Shown here piece by piece: positions 40,808 to 48,045 of a stretch of DNA of 64,000 nucleotides. Origin of the DNA: Kineosporiaceae bacterium SCSIO 59966 (GTDB lineage: Bacteria; Actinomycetota; Actinomycetes; Actinomycetales; SCSIO-59966). The notes beneath the pieces are model-generated. The model was not told the origin of the DNA. It was given only the letters and a program-made list of their open reading frames with translations, and did not search any database. The stretch is taken from the NCBI GenBank assembly GCA_020881835.1, contig CP052876.1, positions 2,232,001 to 2,296,000 of the forward strand. Direction: 5' to 3'. A program made the translations under genes and the position numbers. Every line of letters begins with the position of its first letter. Within the stretch, counting starts at the first letter, position 1.

Positions 40808-41947
40808 ATGACCTCTCACCCGCACCACGGCATCGGCGCTGTCCGCCCCGAGGGGTGGGTCTACTCCCGCGCCCCCATGATCATCTACTGGGAGCTGACC
40901 ACGGCCTGCGGACTCGCCTGCCGCCACTGCCGTGCCACCGCCATGCCGGACCCGGCGCCTGGGGAGCTGACCACGGCACAGGCGCTGTCGGTGCTCGACG
41001 CGATGACCGGGTTCGGCTCGCCGCTGCCGCACGTCGTGCTCACCGGCGGAGACCCGCTGCGTCGCGGTGACCTGGACCTGCTGATCGCCGAGGCCGGCGC
41101 CCGCGGCATCGGGGTGTCACTGGCCCCTGCGGTCACCGAGCTGCTCACCCGCGAGCGTCTGGGTCAGCTGCAGCGGGCCGGGGTGCAGGCGATCTCGCTG
41201 AGCCTGGACGGCTCGGACGCCGCGCACCACGACGGCGTCCGCGGGGTGGCGGGCACCTTCGACGCCACGGTCACCGCCCTGCAGGACGCCGCGGCGCTGG
41301 GTGTCCCGGTGCAGGTCAACACCTTGGTGTCGGCCCAGACGGTGGACGACCTCCCTGCGGTCTACGAGCGCCTGCGTCACCACACCCTCATGCGCTGGAG
41401 CCTGTTCTTCCTCATCTCCGTGGGCCGCGGCTCCCACCTGCAGGAGCTCGAACCGGGCCGGGCCGAGCGGCTCATGCACTGGCTGCACGGTCTGAACGCC
41501 GAGGCGCCGTTCCAGGTCAAGACGGTGGAGGCGATGCAGTACCGGCGGGTCGCCGTGCGCCGGATGCGCCGCGCCGGCCTGACCGACGAGCAGATCGAGG
41601 CGAGCCCGCTGGGCCGGGGCTTCGGCGTCCGGGACGGCAACGGGATCGTCTTCATCGCCCACGACGGGACGGTCCAGCCCTCCGGGTTCATGCCGATGCC
41701 CCTGGGCAGGGTCCCCGCCGACGACATCGTCGAGCTGTACCGCCACCACCCCGACCTGGTCGCCCTGCGCGACGTGACCCGGTACAAGGGCCGCTGCGGC
41801 CGCTGCTCTTACGCCCGCTGGTGCGGCGGCTCCCGGGCCCGGGCGCTGGCCCGGACGGGTGACCCGCTGGAGTCCGACCCGCTGTGCCCCTACGAGCCGC
41901 GCGACGGCGCGACCCGGCCCGACAAAGGGCGTCGCGCTACGACCTGA
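40808..41947 (+). CDS. radical SAM / SPASM-domain protein (TIGR04053-like)
   Basis: This 379-residue enzyme has radical SAM motif Cys-Gly-Leu-Ala-Cys-Arg-His-Cys (about residues 36-43), a Gly-Gly-Asp-Pro-Leu SAM-binding segment, and a C-terminal SPASM-type cysteine group (Cys-Gly-Arg-Cys-Ser-Tyr-Ala-Arg-Trp-Cys, then Pro-Leu-Cys-Pro-Tyr). This makes an auxiliary Fe-S cluster likely. The family includes peptide- and heme-modifying enzymes. No small precursor peptide gene is evident nearby, though the flanking gaps (148 and 139 bases) are short. ATG 40808 follows a GGGGCTCGGA purine stretch. Substrate unknown. Confidence 0.85.
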   Translation: MTSHPHHGIGAVRPEGWVYSRAPMIIYWELTTACGLACRHCRATAMPDPAPGELTTAQALSVLDAMTGFGSPLPHVVLTGGDPLRRGDLDLLIAEAGARGIGVSLAPAVTELLTRERLGQLQRAGVQAISLSLDGSDAAHHDGVRGVAGTFDATVTALQDAAALGVPVQVNTLVSAQTVDDLPAVYERLRHHTLMRWSLFFLISVGRGSHLQELEPGRAERLMHWLHGLNAEAPFQVKTVEAMQYRRVAVRRMRRAGLTDEQIEASPLGRGFGVRDGNGIVFIAHDGTVQPSGFMPMPLGRVPADDIVELYRHHPDLVALRDVTRYKGRCGRCSYARWCGGSRARALARTGDPLESDPLCPYEPRDGATRPDKGRRATT

Positions 41948-42009
41948 CGCCGCGACGGACCAACGGGAGAAGGGCCAGCAGCACGGCGTCGACGGCCACG
42001 AACACGAGT

Positions 42010-42050
42010 GACGCCCCCCGCTCGTGACGTCGTCACGAGCGGGGGGCGTC
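42010..42050. terminator. perfect 20-bp-arm hairpin between converging genes
   Basis: Bases 42010-42029 and 42031-42050 are exact reverse complements around a single T, starting GACGCCCCCCGCTCG. It lies between the radical SAM gene (ends 41947) and the ferredoxin gene (ends 42087), so it can terminate both. No T-run follows on either side. Confidence 0.8.
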
Positions 42051-42086
42051 ATCCACACAGAACCACGTGAGCCGGGTTGGGCCTCC

Positions 42087-42278
42087 TCAGCCTTGGAGAC
42101 TGAGGGCGGCGACAGGGCAGGAGTCCACAGCAGCCTGCACCTCAGTGCGTCGGGCCTCGTCGGGCTGGTCGTCGAGCACGACCACCGTCCCGTCCTCACC
42201 CACCTCGAAGAACTCGGGTTCCATGGCCTCGCACATCCCCAGGCCCTCACACCGACTCCTGTCGGCGACGATCCGCAT
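42087..42278 (-). CDS. [3Fe-4S] ferredoxin
   Basis: This 63-residue protein has Cys10-x5-Cys16 and Cys54-Pro, with the central motif lacking a fourth cysteine. That is the pattern of P450/AlkB-associated [3Fe-4S] ferredoxins. Its ATG shares one base with the stop of the AlkB gene. It would carry electrons from the ferredoxin reductase encoded two genes upstream to a hydroxylase. AlkB already carries its own rubredoxin, so the partner may be another oxygenase. Confidence 0.9.
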   Translation of the reverse strand: MRIVADRSRCEGLGMCEAMEPEFFEVGEDGTVVVLDDQPDEARRTEVQAAVDSCPVAALSLQG

Positions 42279-43744
42279 CAGGCGGCCTCCGCCTTCTCCA
42301 ACGGAACGAAGTCCAGCTTGTCGCGGACACCGCAGTCGGGGCAGCACCAGTCGTCGGGGACCTCCGACCAGGCCGTCCCGGCGGGGAATCCCTCGCGCTC
42401 CTCGCCTCTCTCCACCTCGTAGACGTAGTCACAGTTGGGGCAGCGAGCAGCCATGACCTCCTCGACCGCACCGGTGGTGAGATCGTCGGACGCTGGCTTC
42501 TCGTCGTCCTGCCCGTGCACTGGCGGTGGGTAGGCAGCCAGAACCTTCTCCCGCTTGCTGGGCTGGATGTTGGCGCGGCTGATGTCACCGCCGAAGTGGG
42601 CCAGCACCCTACGGTCCATGACGCGACGCCAGATCGGCGGGACCAGCGCGATGAGGATCATCCCGGCATAACCAGTCGGGAGGACGGGTGACTCCTCGTA
42701 GTCTCGCAGAGTCTGGTAGCGCCGCGTCGGGTTGGCGTGGTGGTCGCTGTGCCGCTGCAGGTGATACAGCAGCACGTTAGTGGCGATGTTGTTGTTGTTC
42801 CAGGAGTGCGACGGGTTGACCCGCTCGTACCGCTGCCGGCCTGGGGCACCGACCTTCTGACGCAGCATGCCGTAGTGCTCCATGTAGTTCACCACTTCAA
42901 GCAACGAGAAGCCCACCACTGCCTGCAGGACGAGGTAGGGCAGAATCTCGATACCCAGCCAGGCGATGAGGACACCCCAGAGCACCGCGGACATGAGCCA
43001 GGAGTTCAGCACGTCGTTGCCGAGCCGGAACGGGTGCTGGTTCCGGCGGGCATAGCGCTTCCTCTCCAGGTCCCATGCGCTCTTGAGTGACCCGAAGACG
43101 GTTCGTGGCCAGAATGCGTAGAAGCTCTCCCCGACTCGGCTGGAAGCCGGGTCCTCAGGCGTGGCGACGCGGACGTGGTGACCCCGGTTGTGCTCGATGT
43201 AGAAGTGGCCGTAGAAGGTCTGTGCCAAGGCGATCTTGGACAGCCACCGCTCGTGACTCTCCTTCTTGTGCCCCAGCTCGTGGGCCGTGTTGATGCCGAT
43301 ACCGCCGATGGCACCGATCGTGAGTGCCAGACCGATCTTGTCCACGACGCTGAGATCGCCACGAGCGATGAGCCAAAATGCTGTCACGAAGCCCGCGTAC
43401 TGGATCGGCAGGAAAAGGTAGGTGATCCACCGGTAGTAGCGGTCACGCTCCAGCGCCTCGATCACGTCGTCGGGCGGGTTGGAGCGGTCAAGACCGGCGA
43501 TCAGGTCAACGGCCGGCACGACACCGAACACGATGATCGGACCGATCCAGAGCCACACGCCCCACCCGGTGAGCTCGTGCAGCCCGATACCGAGGAAGGC
43601 CAACGACGGCACGACGAGGCCAAGGAGCCACAGGTAACGCTTCTTGTCACGCCACTGTGCCGTCGACCCCTCGGCAACCGTGCCGGTGGCCGCGATCCGG
43701 CCCGGAAGGGCCGACCCCTGATCTGCGGAATCTGCGCCTGCCAT
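42278..43744 (-). CDS. alkB: alkane 1-monooxygenase AlkB fused to rubredoxin
   Basis: This 488-residue membrane diiron enzyme hydroxylates terminal carbons of alkanes. Histidine boxes: His-Glu-Leu-Gly-His (155-159), Glu-His-Asn-Arg-Gly-His-His-Val-Arg (184-192) and Leu-Gln-Arg-His-Ser-Asp-His-His-Ala (about 334-342), plus Asn-Tyr-Met-Glu-His-Tyr-Gly. Several transmembrane helices lie at about 38-145 and 245-290. A linker leads to a rubredoxin domain (about 430-480) with Cys-Pro-Asn-Cys and Cys-Cys-Pro-Asp-Cys. This AlkB-rubredoxin fusion is known from actinobacteria. The ATG 43744 follows AGGAGG. Its own promoter probably lies in the 100-base gap after the reductase gene. Confidence 0.96.
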   Translation of the reverse strand: MAGADSADQGSALPGRIAATGTVAEGSTAQWRDKKRYLWLLGLVVPSLAFLGIGLHELTGWGVWLWIGPIIVFGVVPAVDLIAGLDRSNPPDDVIEALERDRYYRWITYLFLPIQYAGFVTAFWLIARGDLSVVDKIGLALTIGAIGGIGINTAHELGHKKESHERWLSKIALAQTFYGHFYIEHNRGHHVRVATPEDPASSRVGESFYAFWPRTVFGSLKSAWDLERKRYARRNQHPFRLGNDVLNSWLMSAVLWGVLIAWLGIEILPYLVLQAVVGFSLLEVVNYMEHYGMLRQKVGAPGRQRYERVNPSHSWNNNNIATNVLLYHLQRHSDHHANPTRRYQTLRDYEESPVLPTGYAGMILIALVPPIWRRVMDRRVLAHFGGDISRANIQPSKREKVLAAYPPPVHGQDDEKPASDDLTTGAVEEVMAARCPNCDYVYEVERGEEREGFPAGTAWSEVPDDWCCPDCGVRDKLDFVPLEKAEAA

Positions 43745-43766
43745 GGGAGAACCTCCTGTGCTGCAG

Positions 43767-43822
43767 TTGACAAGTGGACCGGTTAAGACGCCATGGTTGA
43801 CACGTTACGGACACATGTCAAG
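43767..43822. promoter_or_regulatory. putative alkB promoter/operator with TTGACA/TGTCAA repeats
   Basis: The 100-base gap before alkB holds three related motifs: TTGACAAG (43767-43774), TTGACAC (43797-43803) and TGTCAAG (43816-43822). The last two form an inverted repeat spaced 12 bases apart. The same half-site recurs in the TetR promoter region (46973-46981). This could mark binding of the alk-cluster TetR regulator; TTGACA could also serve as a -35 element. Confidence 0.4.
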
Positions 43823-43844
43823 AGGTTCGGACCAGATGCCGCCC

Positions 43845-45050
43845 TCAGACCACAGACCAGACAGTCTCGGCCAGCTCGACGGCGTCCCTCCATGGAGCAC
43901 GACGGTGGATGAGCGCGCGGAACTTCATGATCCGGGCTGGAAGGTTCAGGCTCAGCGCACCGGTGACGCGGTCGCCCTCGCGGTAGAGCGCCAGCCACCG
44001 GTCCGCCCAGACGTCGCCGAAGAGGACGACGTCGGCGCCGTCGCAGGTCCCAACCATCTGAAGCCTTTGTCCGTACCAGTCCGACCAGAAGTACGGCACG
44101 CTGTGGTGGGCAGCTGCGGCATGCGGGTTCAGTGCGTTGCGCGCTACGGCGGTGGCCTGCTCGGAGGCAGACGTCCAGTGCTCCAGGCGCATCTCCCGAG
44201 CGAACAGTCCGTTGGTCCACCGGGCGACGTCACCGGCCGCGTACACACCAGGGACGCCGGTGGCGAGAGTCTCGTCGCAGACCACCCCGTCGGTCACGGT
44301 TACTCCCGACCCGGTCAGCCAGTCGGTCGTGGGCGACGCACCGATACCGACCACCACGACGTCGGCGGGAAGACTGGTCCCGTCGGTGAGGACGACGTTC
44401 TCGACACGGCCGTTGCCACGGACCTCCCGCACCCCGACTCCACAACGCAGCTCGGTGCCCCACCGGGCGTGCAGGCTTGAGCACGCATCGGCCATCTGCT
44501 CCCCGACTGCTCGTACCAAGGGCCGCGGTGCCGCCTCGACGATGGTGACCTCGAGCCCTCGCTTACGGGCGGCCGCAGCGACCTCCGACCCGATGAACCC
44601 GCCTCCGACGACCACCACGCGGCGTGCGGCGTCGAGGTCTCGCCGCAACGCTGTGGCGTCGTCAACGGTTCGCAGCGTGTGCACCCCGTCGACGGCGACG
44701 CCGGGCAGGTCCCGGGCATGGGCGCCGGTGGCGATCACCAGCGTCCGGTAGGGCAAGCGTGAACCGTCCAGAACCACCTCGGAGAAGTCCGTGTCGAGGC
44801 CCGTCGCCGGCACTCCGAGCAGTAGCTCGACACCGAGGTCACGCAAGTGGGACTCGTCCCGGTACGTCGGGATCCTCGGCGGCTCATCGGCATCAAGAAA
44901 CCGCTTGGACAGCGGGGGACGGTCGTAGGGCAGGTGCGGTTCGGCGCCGACCAGGGTCAAGGGACCGTCGTACCCCGCCCGCCGGAACGCCTCGACCGTT
45001 CTGAGGCCGGCGAGGGAAGCGCCCACGACGACCACCGGTGCCACACTCAC
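43845..45050 (-). CDS. ferredoxin/rubredoxin reductase (NADH, FAD)
   Basis: This 401-residue flavoprotein has two dinucleotide-binding motifs: Val-Val-Val-Gly-Ala-Ser-Leu-Ala-Gly for FAD and Val-Val-Val-Gly-Gly-Gly-Phe-Ile-Gly-Ser-Glu for NAD(P)H. Tyr-Asp-Arg-Pro-Pro-Leu-Ser-Lys and Val-Tyr-Ala-Ala-Gly-Asp-Val-Ala-Arg are typical of AlkT/BphA4-type reductases. It would reduce the ferredoxin and the rubredoxin domain of AlkB. GTG 45050 overlaps the GMC gene stop (GTGA). Confidence 0.94.
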   Translation of the reverse strand: MSVAPVVVVGASLAGLRTVEAFRRAGYDGPLTLVGAEPHLPYDRPPLSKRFLDADEPPRIPTYRDESHLRDLGVELLLGVPATGLDTDFSEVVLDGSRLPYRTLVIATGAHARDLPGVAVDGVHTLRTVDDATALRRDLDAARRVVVVGGGFIGSEVAAAARKRGLEVTIVEAAPRPLVRAVGEQMADACSSLHARWGTELRCGVGVREVRGNGRVENVVLTDGTSLPADVVVVGIGASPTTDWLTGSGVTVTDGVVCDETLATGVPGVYAAGDVARWTNGLFAREMRLEHWTSASEQATAVARNALNPHAAAAHHSVPYFWSDWYGQRLQMVGTCDGADVVLFGDVWADRWLALYREGDRVTGALSLNLPARIMKFRALIHRRAPWRDAVELAETVWSVV

Positions 45051-46900
45051 GAGTACGTGCCGTCCGCGGCCGGGGTCGTCACGCCAGTGGGCGTCTGGTG
45101 GCGGTCGATCGCCGACGCGCTCTGGTGCTCGTCGCCCTCGAGGCGCGCCGCTGTGGAGCGTGCCGTCCACAGCGCCGCGGGAGAGCAGTCCGGCACTACC
45201 GGGTGCCTGGGCGGTACCGGGTCGAGGCGCTGGTAGGGCTCACCGGCAGCAGGCCGCAGGTCCGGTTCGCCGTGGTTAGGCCACAAGGCGAACGCCCGTT
45301 CCGCCTGGGCCACGATGGTCAGCGACGGGTTGACCCCGAGGTTCGCCGAGATGGTGGAGCCGTCAACGACGTGGATGCCCGGGTAACCGTAGAGTCGGTG
45401 ATAGGGGTCGACGACCCCGGTCTCAGGCGAGTCACCGATGGCGCACCCACCGATGAAGTGCGCGGTCATGGGAATGTTCACCAGCTCCCCGAGGGTGCCT
45501 CCCGGGATACCACCGATCTGCTCGGCGACCCGACGGGTCACTTCGTTGCCGATCGGGATCCAGCTCGGGTTCGGCTCACCGTGGCCTTGTCGCGCGGTGA
45601 GTCGCCCCCATCTGGTGTACGTGGTGAGAGAGTTGTCCTTGGTCTGCATCACCAGGGTGATGATGGTTCGCTCCGACCAGCGGCGCGGAACCAGGATTCG
45701 CAGAAACGTGCGGGGCTGCCGCACCGCCACCCCTAGTGCCTTGAGCCACCGGGGCAGCCGTCCGCCCCCGTCGGTCATCACCGTCTGCAGCAGACCCATG
45801 AGGTTGCTGCCCCGGCCGTAGCGCACGGGCTCGACGTGCGTCTCGTCGTCGGGGTGGAACGACGAGGTGATCGCGACCCCACGGCTGAAGTCCTGATCGA
45901 CCTTCCGTGTTTGTGCTCCCAGCAAGGACTCCGAGTTCGTCCGGGTCAGCACCCCGAGCCGTGGCGAGATGTCCGGCAGATTGCCCGTGTCGCGCATCCG
46001 GTGCAGCAGCCGCTGGGTGCCGAGCGTGCCGGCAGCCAGCACCACCTGTGGCGCCGTGTACGTAGAGGAGGGCCGTCGCGACCAGGAGCCGGTGGCGACG
46101 GTGTCCACGGCGAAGTCGCCCGAGGGGGTCGGGCGGACCGCCACCACCGTCGTGTCAGGCACCACCCTGGCGCCGGCCCGCTCGGCCAGGTACAGGTAGT
46201 TCTTGACCAGGGTGTTCTTGGCGCCGACCCGGCAGCCGGTCATACAGGACCCGCACTGCGTGCACCCGGTGCGCTGAGGTCCGGCGCCACCGAAGTAGGG
46301 GTCCGGCAGCGTCACGCCAGGCTCGAGAGCGCCGTCACGGCCGAAGAAGACCCCGACCGGGGTGAGCCGGAAGGTGTGCCCGACCCCCATGTCGTCGGCG
46401 ACCTTGCTCATCACCTCATCTGGTGCGGTACGGACCGGGTTCTGCACCACCCCCAGCATGCGGCGGGCCTGCTCGTACCAGGGCCCCAGCTCGGCGTGCC
46501 AGTCGGTGATGTGGCCCCACTGCCGGTCCCGGAAGAACGGCTCCGGGGGCTGGTACAAGGTGTTCGCGTAGTTGAGCGAGCCGCCACCCACCCCGGCGCC
46601 GGCGAGCACGAGCACTCGCCCCACCTTGCTGATCCGCTGGATACCTCGCAGACCGAGGCGCGGAGCCCACAGGAAGCGGCGCACGTCCCACGACGTCGCC
46701 GGCAGGTCCTCGTCGGTGAACCGGCGGCCGGCCTCCAGGACGATGACCCGGTAGCCCTTCTCCCGCAGACGCAGCGCGGCGACACTGCCACCGAACCCAC
46801 TGCCGATCACGATGACGTCGGCGGTGCGGTCGACATCGCCGTCGAGGTGCCGCTGGGCTCCTGCAGCGCCGCGGCCCTCGAGGTTCGCTTGTGCCGTCAT
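45047..46900 (-). CDS. GMC-family oxidoreductase (AlkJ/cholesterol-oxidase-like) alcohol dehydrogenase
   Basis: This 617-residue FAD enzyme has Val-Ile-Gly-Ser-Gly-Phe-Gly-Gly-Ser-Val (FAD binding, about 31-40), Gly-Ala-Gly-Val-Gly-Gly-Gly-Ser-Leu-Asn-Tyr, and a Cys-x-x-Cys-x-x-Cys-x3-Cys insert (about 216-226) seen in cholesterol-oxidase-like GMC proteins. Asn-Pro-Ser-Leu-Thr lies near the C-terminal active site. It is the first gene of the alk operon, with AAGGAG before ATG 46900, and probably oxidises the alkanol made by AlkB. The long C-terminal tail (about 570-617) is polar and probably disordered. Confidence 0.88.
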   Translation of the reverse strand: MTAQANLEGRGAAGAQRHLDGDVDRTADVIVIGSGFGGSVAALRLREKGYRVIVLEAGRRFTDEDLPATSWDVRRFLWAPRLGLRGIQRISKVGRVLVLAGAGVGGGSLNYANTLYQPPEPFFRDRQWGHITDWHAELGPWYEQARRMLGVVQNPVRTAPDEVMSKVADDMGVGHTFRLTPVGVFFGRDGALEPGVTLPDPYFGGAGPQRTGCTQCGSCMTGCRVGAKNTLVKNYLYLAERAGARVVPDTTVVAVRPTPSGDFAVDTVATGSWSRRPSSTYTAPQVVLAAGTLGTQRLLHRMRDTGNLPDISPRLGVLTRTNSESLLGAQTRKVDQDFSRGVAITSSFHPDDETHVEPVRYGRGSNLMGLLQTVMTDGGGRLPRWLKALGVAVRQPRTFLRILVPRRWSERTIITLVMQTKDNSLTTYTRWGRLTARQGHGEPNPSWIPIGNEVTRRVAEQIGGIPGGTLGELVNIPMTAHFIGGCAIGDSPETGVVDPYHRLYGYPGIHVVDGSTISANLGVNPSLTIVAQAERAFALWPNHGEPDLRPAAGEPYQRLDPVPPRHPVVPDCSPAALWTARSTAARLEGDEHQSASAIDRHQTPTGVTTPAADGTYS

Positions 46901-46942
46901 GGTGCTCCTTCGCGCCACAATCCACGCGTCCGCCGACGCCCT

Positions 46943-46981
46943 CTTGACCGAAGACTTGGCGTTGTCCTGCTGCTTGTCAAG
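46943..46981. promoter_or_regulatory. operator-like repeats between GMC and TetR genes
   Basis: CTTGAC (46943-46948) and GTCAAG (46976-46981) form an inverted repeat. The second overlaps the palindrome CTTG-T-CAAG (46973-46981), a half-site that also occurs before alkB. The position, between divergent starts 46900 and 47053, fits a TetR operator. Confidence 0.4.
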
Positions 46982-47052
46982 TACGGTAAGACTGTCGGCG
47001 ATGAGGCAGACACGGTGAGAGGTCGGCTGGGTCGTCGTGCGAGAATGATCGC

Positions 47053-47670
47053 GTGACGACGGCGAGTGAGATCCGGGCCTCGGCTCGGCAGCAGCTGCGG
47101 GAGGCCCTGCTCGACGCAGCCAGGGAGATCACCGTCACTGCCGGGTGGCAGCGGCTGCGCATGGGAGCCGTGGCCGCACGCGTCGGCGTGAGCCGGCAGA
47201 CGTTGCACAGCGAGTTCGGCACCCGCGACGCGCTGGGGCAGGCGTTGATCATGCGCGAGACCCAGCACTTCCTCAACGGGGTCGCCGAGTGCCTGGAGCG
47301 CCATCCCGGCTCGCTGGGGAAGGGGGTTCGCGAAGCGGTGGAGTACACCTTGGAACGGGCCGCCGAGCACGCCCTCCTGCGCACCATCCTGACCAGTGCT
47401 CGAGGCGGCGACGACAGCCTCCTGCCCCTCCTGACGACCCGCAGCGAACCCGTCCTTCATGCCGCCTCCACGGCCCTGTGCGCCTACGCCACCGCGCAGT
47501 ACCCGCACCTCGACCCGGACCATGTGGCCGAGGTGGTCGACAGCGTTGTTCGGCTCACCGTGAGTCACATCGTGCTGCCCGCCGAGCCCCCCGACGTGAT
47601 CGGGCGGCGGCTCGCCCGGTTGGTGCTCAACGCCCTCGACCTGCCCGACGAGGACCTCACGGCGGAGTGA
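47053..47670 (+). CDS. TetR-family regulator of the alkane cluster
   Basis: This 205-residue regulator has helix-turn-helix Met-Gly-Ala-Val-Ala-Ala-Arg-Val-Gly-Val-Ser-Arg-Gln-Thr-Leu-His-Ser-Glu-Phe and a ligand domain containing Arg-Ser-Glu-Pro-Val-Leu. The start GTG 47053 fits the first helix. It is divergent from the GMC gene, so it likely represses the alk operon until an alkane, alcohol or acyl-CoA signal binds. The 235-base stretch after it (47671-47905) has no convincing gene apart from the hairpin described at 47857. Confidence 0.88.
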   Translation: MTTASEIRASARQQLREALLDAAREITVTAGWQRLRMGAVAARVGVSRQTLHSEFGTRDALGQALIMRETQHFLNGVAECLERHPGSLGKGVREAVEYTLERAAEHALLRTILTSARGGDDSLLPLLTTRSEPVLHAASTALCAYATAQYPHLDPDHVAEVVDSVVRLTVSHIVLPAEPPDVIGRRLARLVLNALDLPDEDLTAE

Positions 47671-47856
47671 GTTCGGGGGTGGCGACCGATCAGCGCAGCT
47701 CCTCGGCGCCGTCGATCAGCTCCTCCGCTGCTTCCTCGACGGAGCAGAGTCCTGCCCCATCCGGCGACCGCCGTCTCCATGACGTCCACCACGTCGCGGC
47801 ACACACTCGGTGCACGGTCGAGCGGGCAGACCAGGTGTGCAGCCGTGAGAACTCAG

Positions 47857-47889
47857 GAGCCGGGTTCGTAGACGTCTCGAACCCGGCTC
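47857..47889 (-). terminator. terminator hairpin downstream of initiator tRNA
   Basis: Perfect 12-bp arms GAGCCGGGTTCG (47857-47868) and its complement (47878-47889) enclose a 9-base loop, 17 bases past the tRNA 3' end on the minus strand. A TetR transcript from the other side could also end here. Confidence 0.65.
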
Positions 47890-47905
47890 CACCTGCAGAA
47901 ACCAT

Positions 47906-47982
47906 TGGTAGCGGGGGCAGGATTTGAACCTGCGACCTCTGGGTTATGAGCCCAGCGAGCTACCGAGCTGCTCCACCCCGCG
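47906..47982 (-). tRNA. tRNA-fMet (CAU), initiator
   Basis: Read on the minus strand this 77-base gene forms a full cloverleaf with encoded CCA end. Anticodon CAU is flanked by three G-C pairs (GGGCUCAUAACCC), the hallmark of initiator tRNA. The acceptor stem starts C1 opposite U72, the mispair characteristic of actinobacterial initiators. The T-arm reads GGTTCAAATCC. Confidence 0.97.
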
Positions 47983-48045
47983 TCGGTGAGACCACCGTAC
48001 GTCGTCCCGGGGCCGGGAGGCAAATCGTCCGGCCCCGAGACGACG

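Noticed and set aside
42010-42050. CRISPR repeat or integration site
   Set aside because: Single copy, no spacers and no integrase; a terminator-like hairpin between converging genes explains it.
47690-47905. 71-codon minus-strand frame ending in an Ala/Glu-rich helix
   Set aside because: Only weak likeness to a ferredoxin-type tail; it overlaps the tRNA terminator and lacks a ribosome-binding site.
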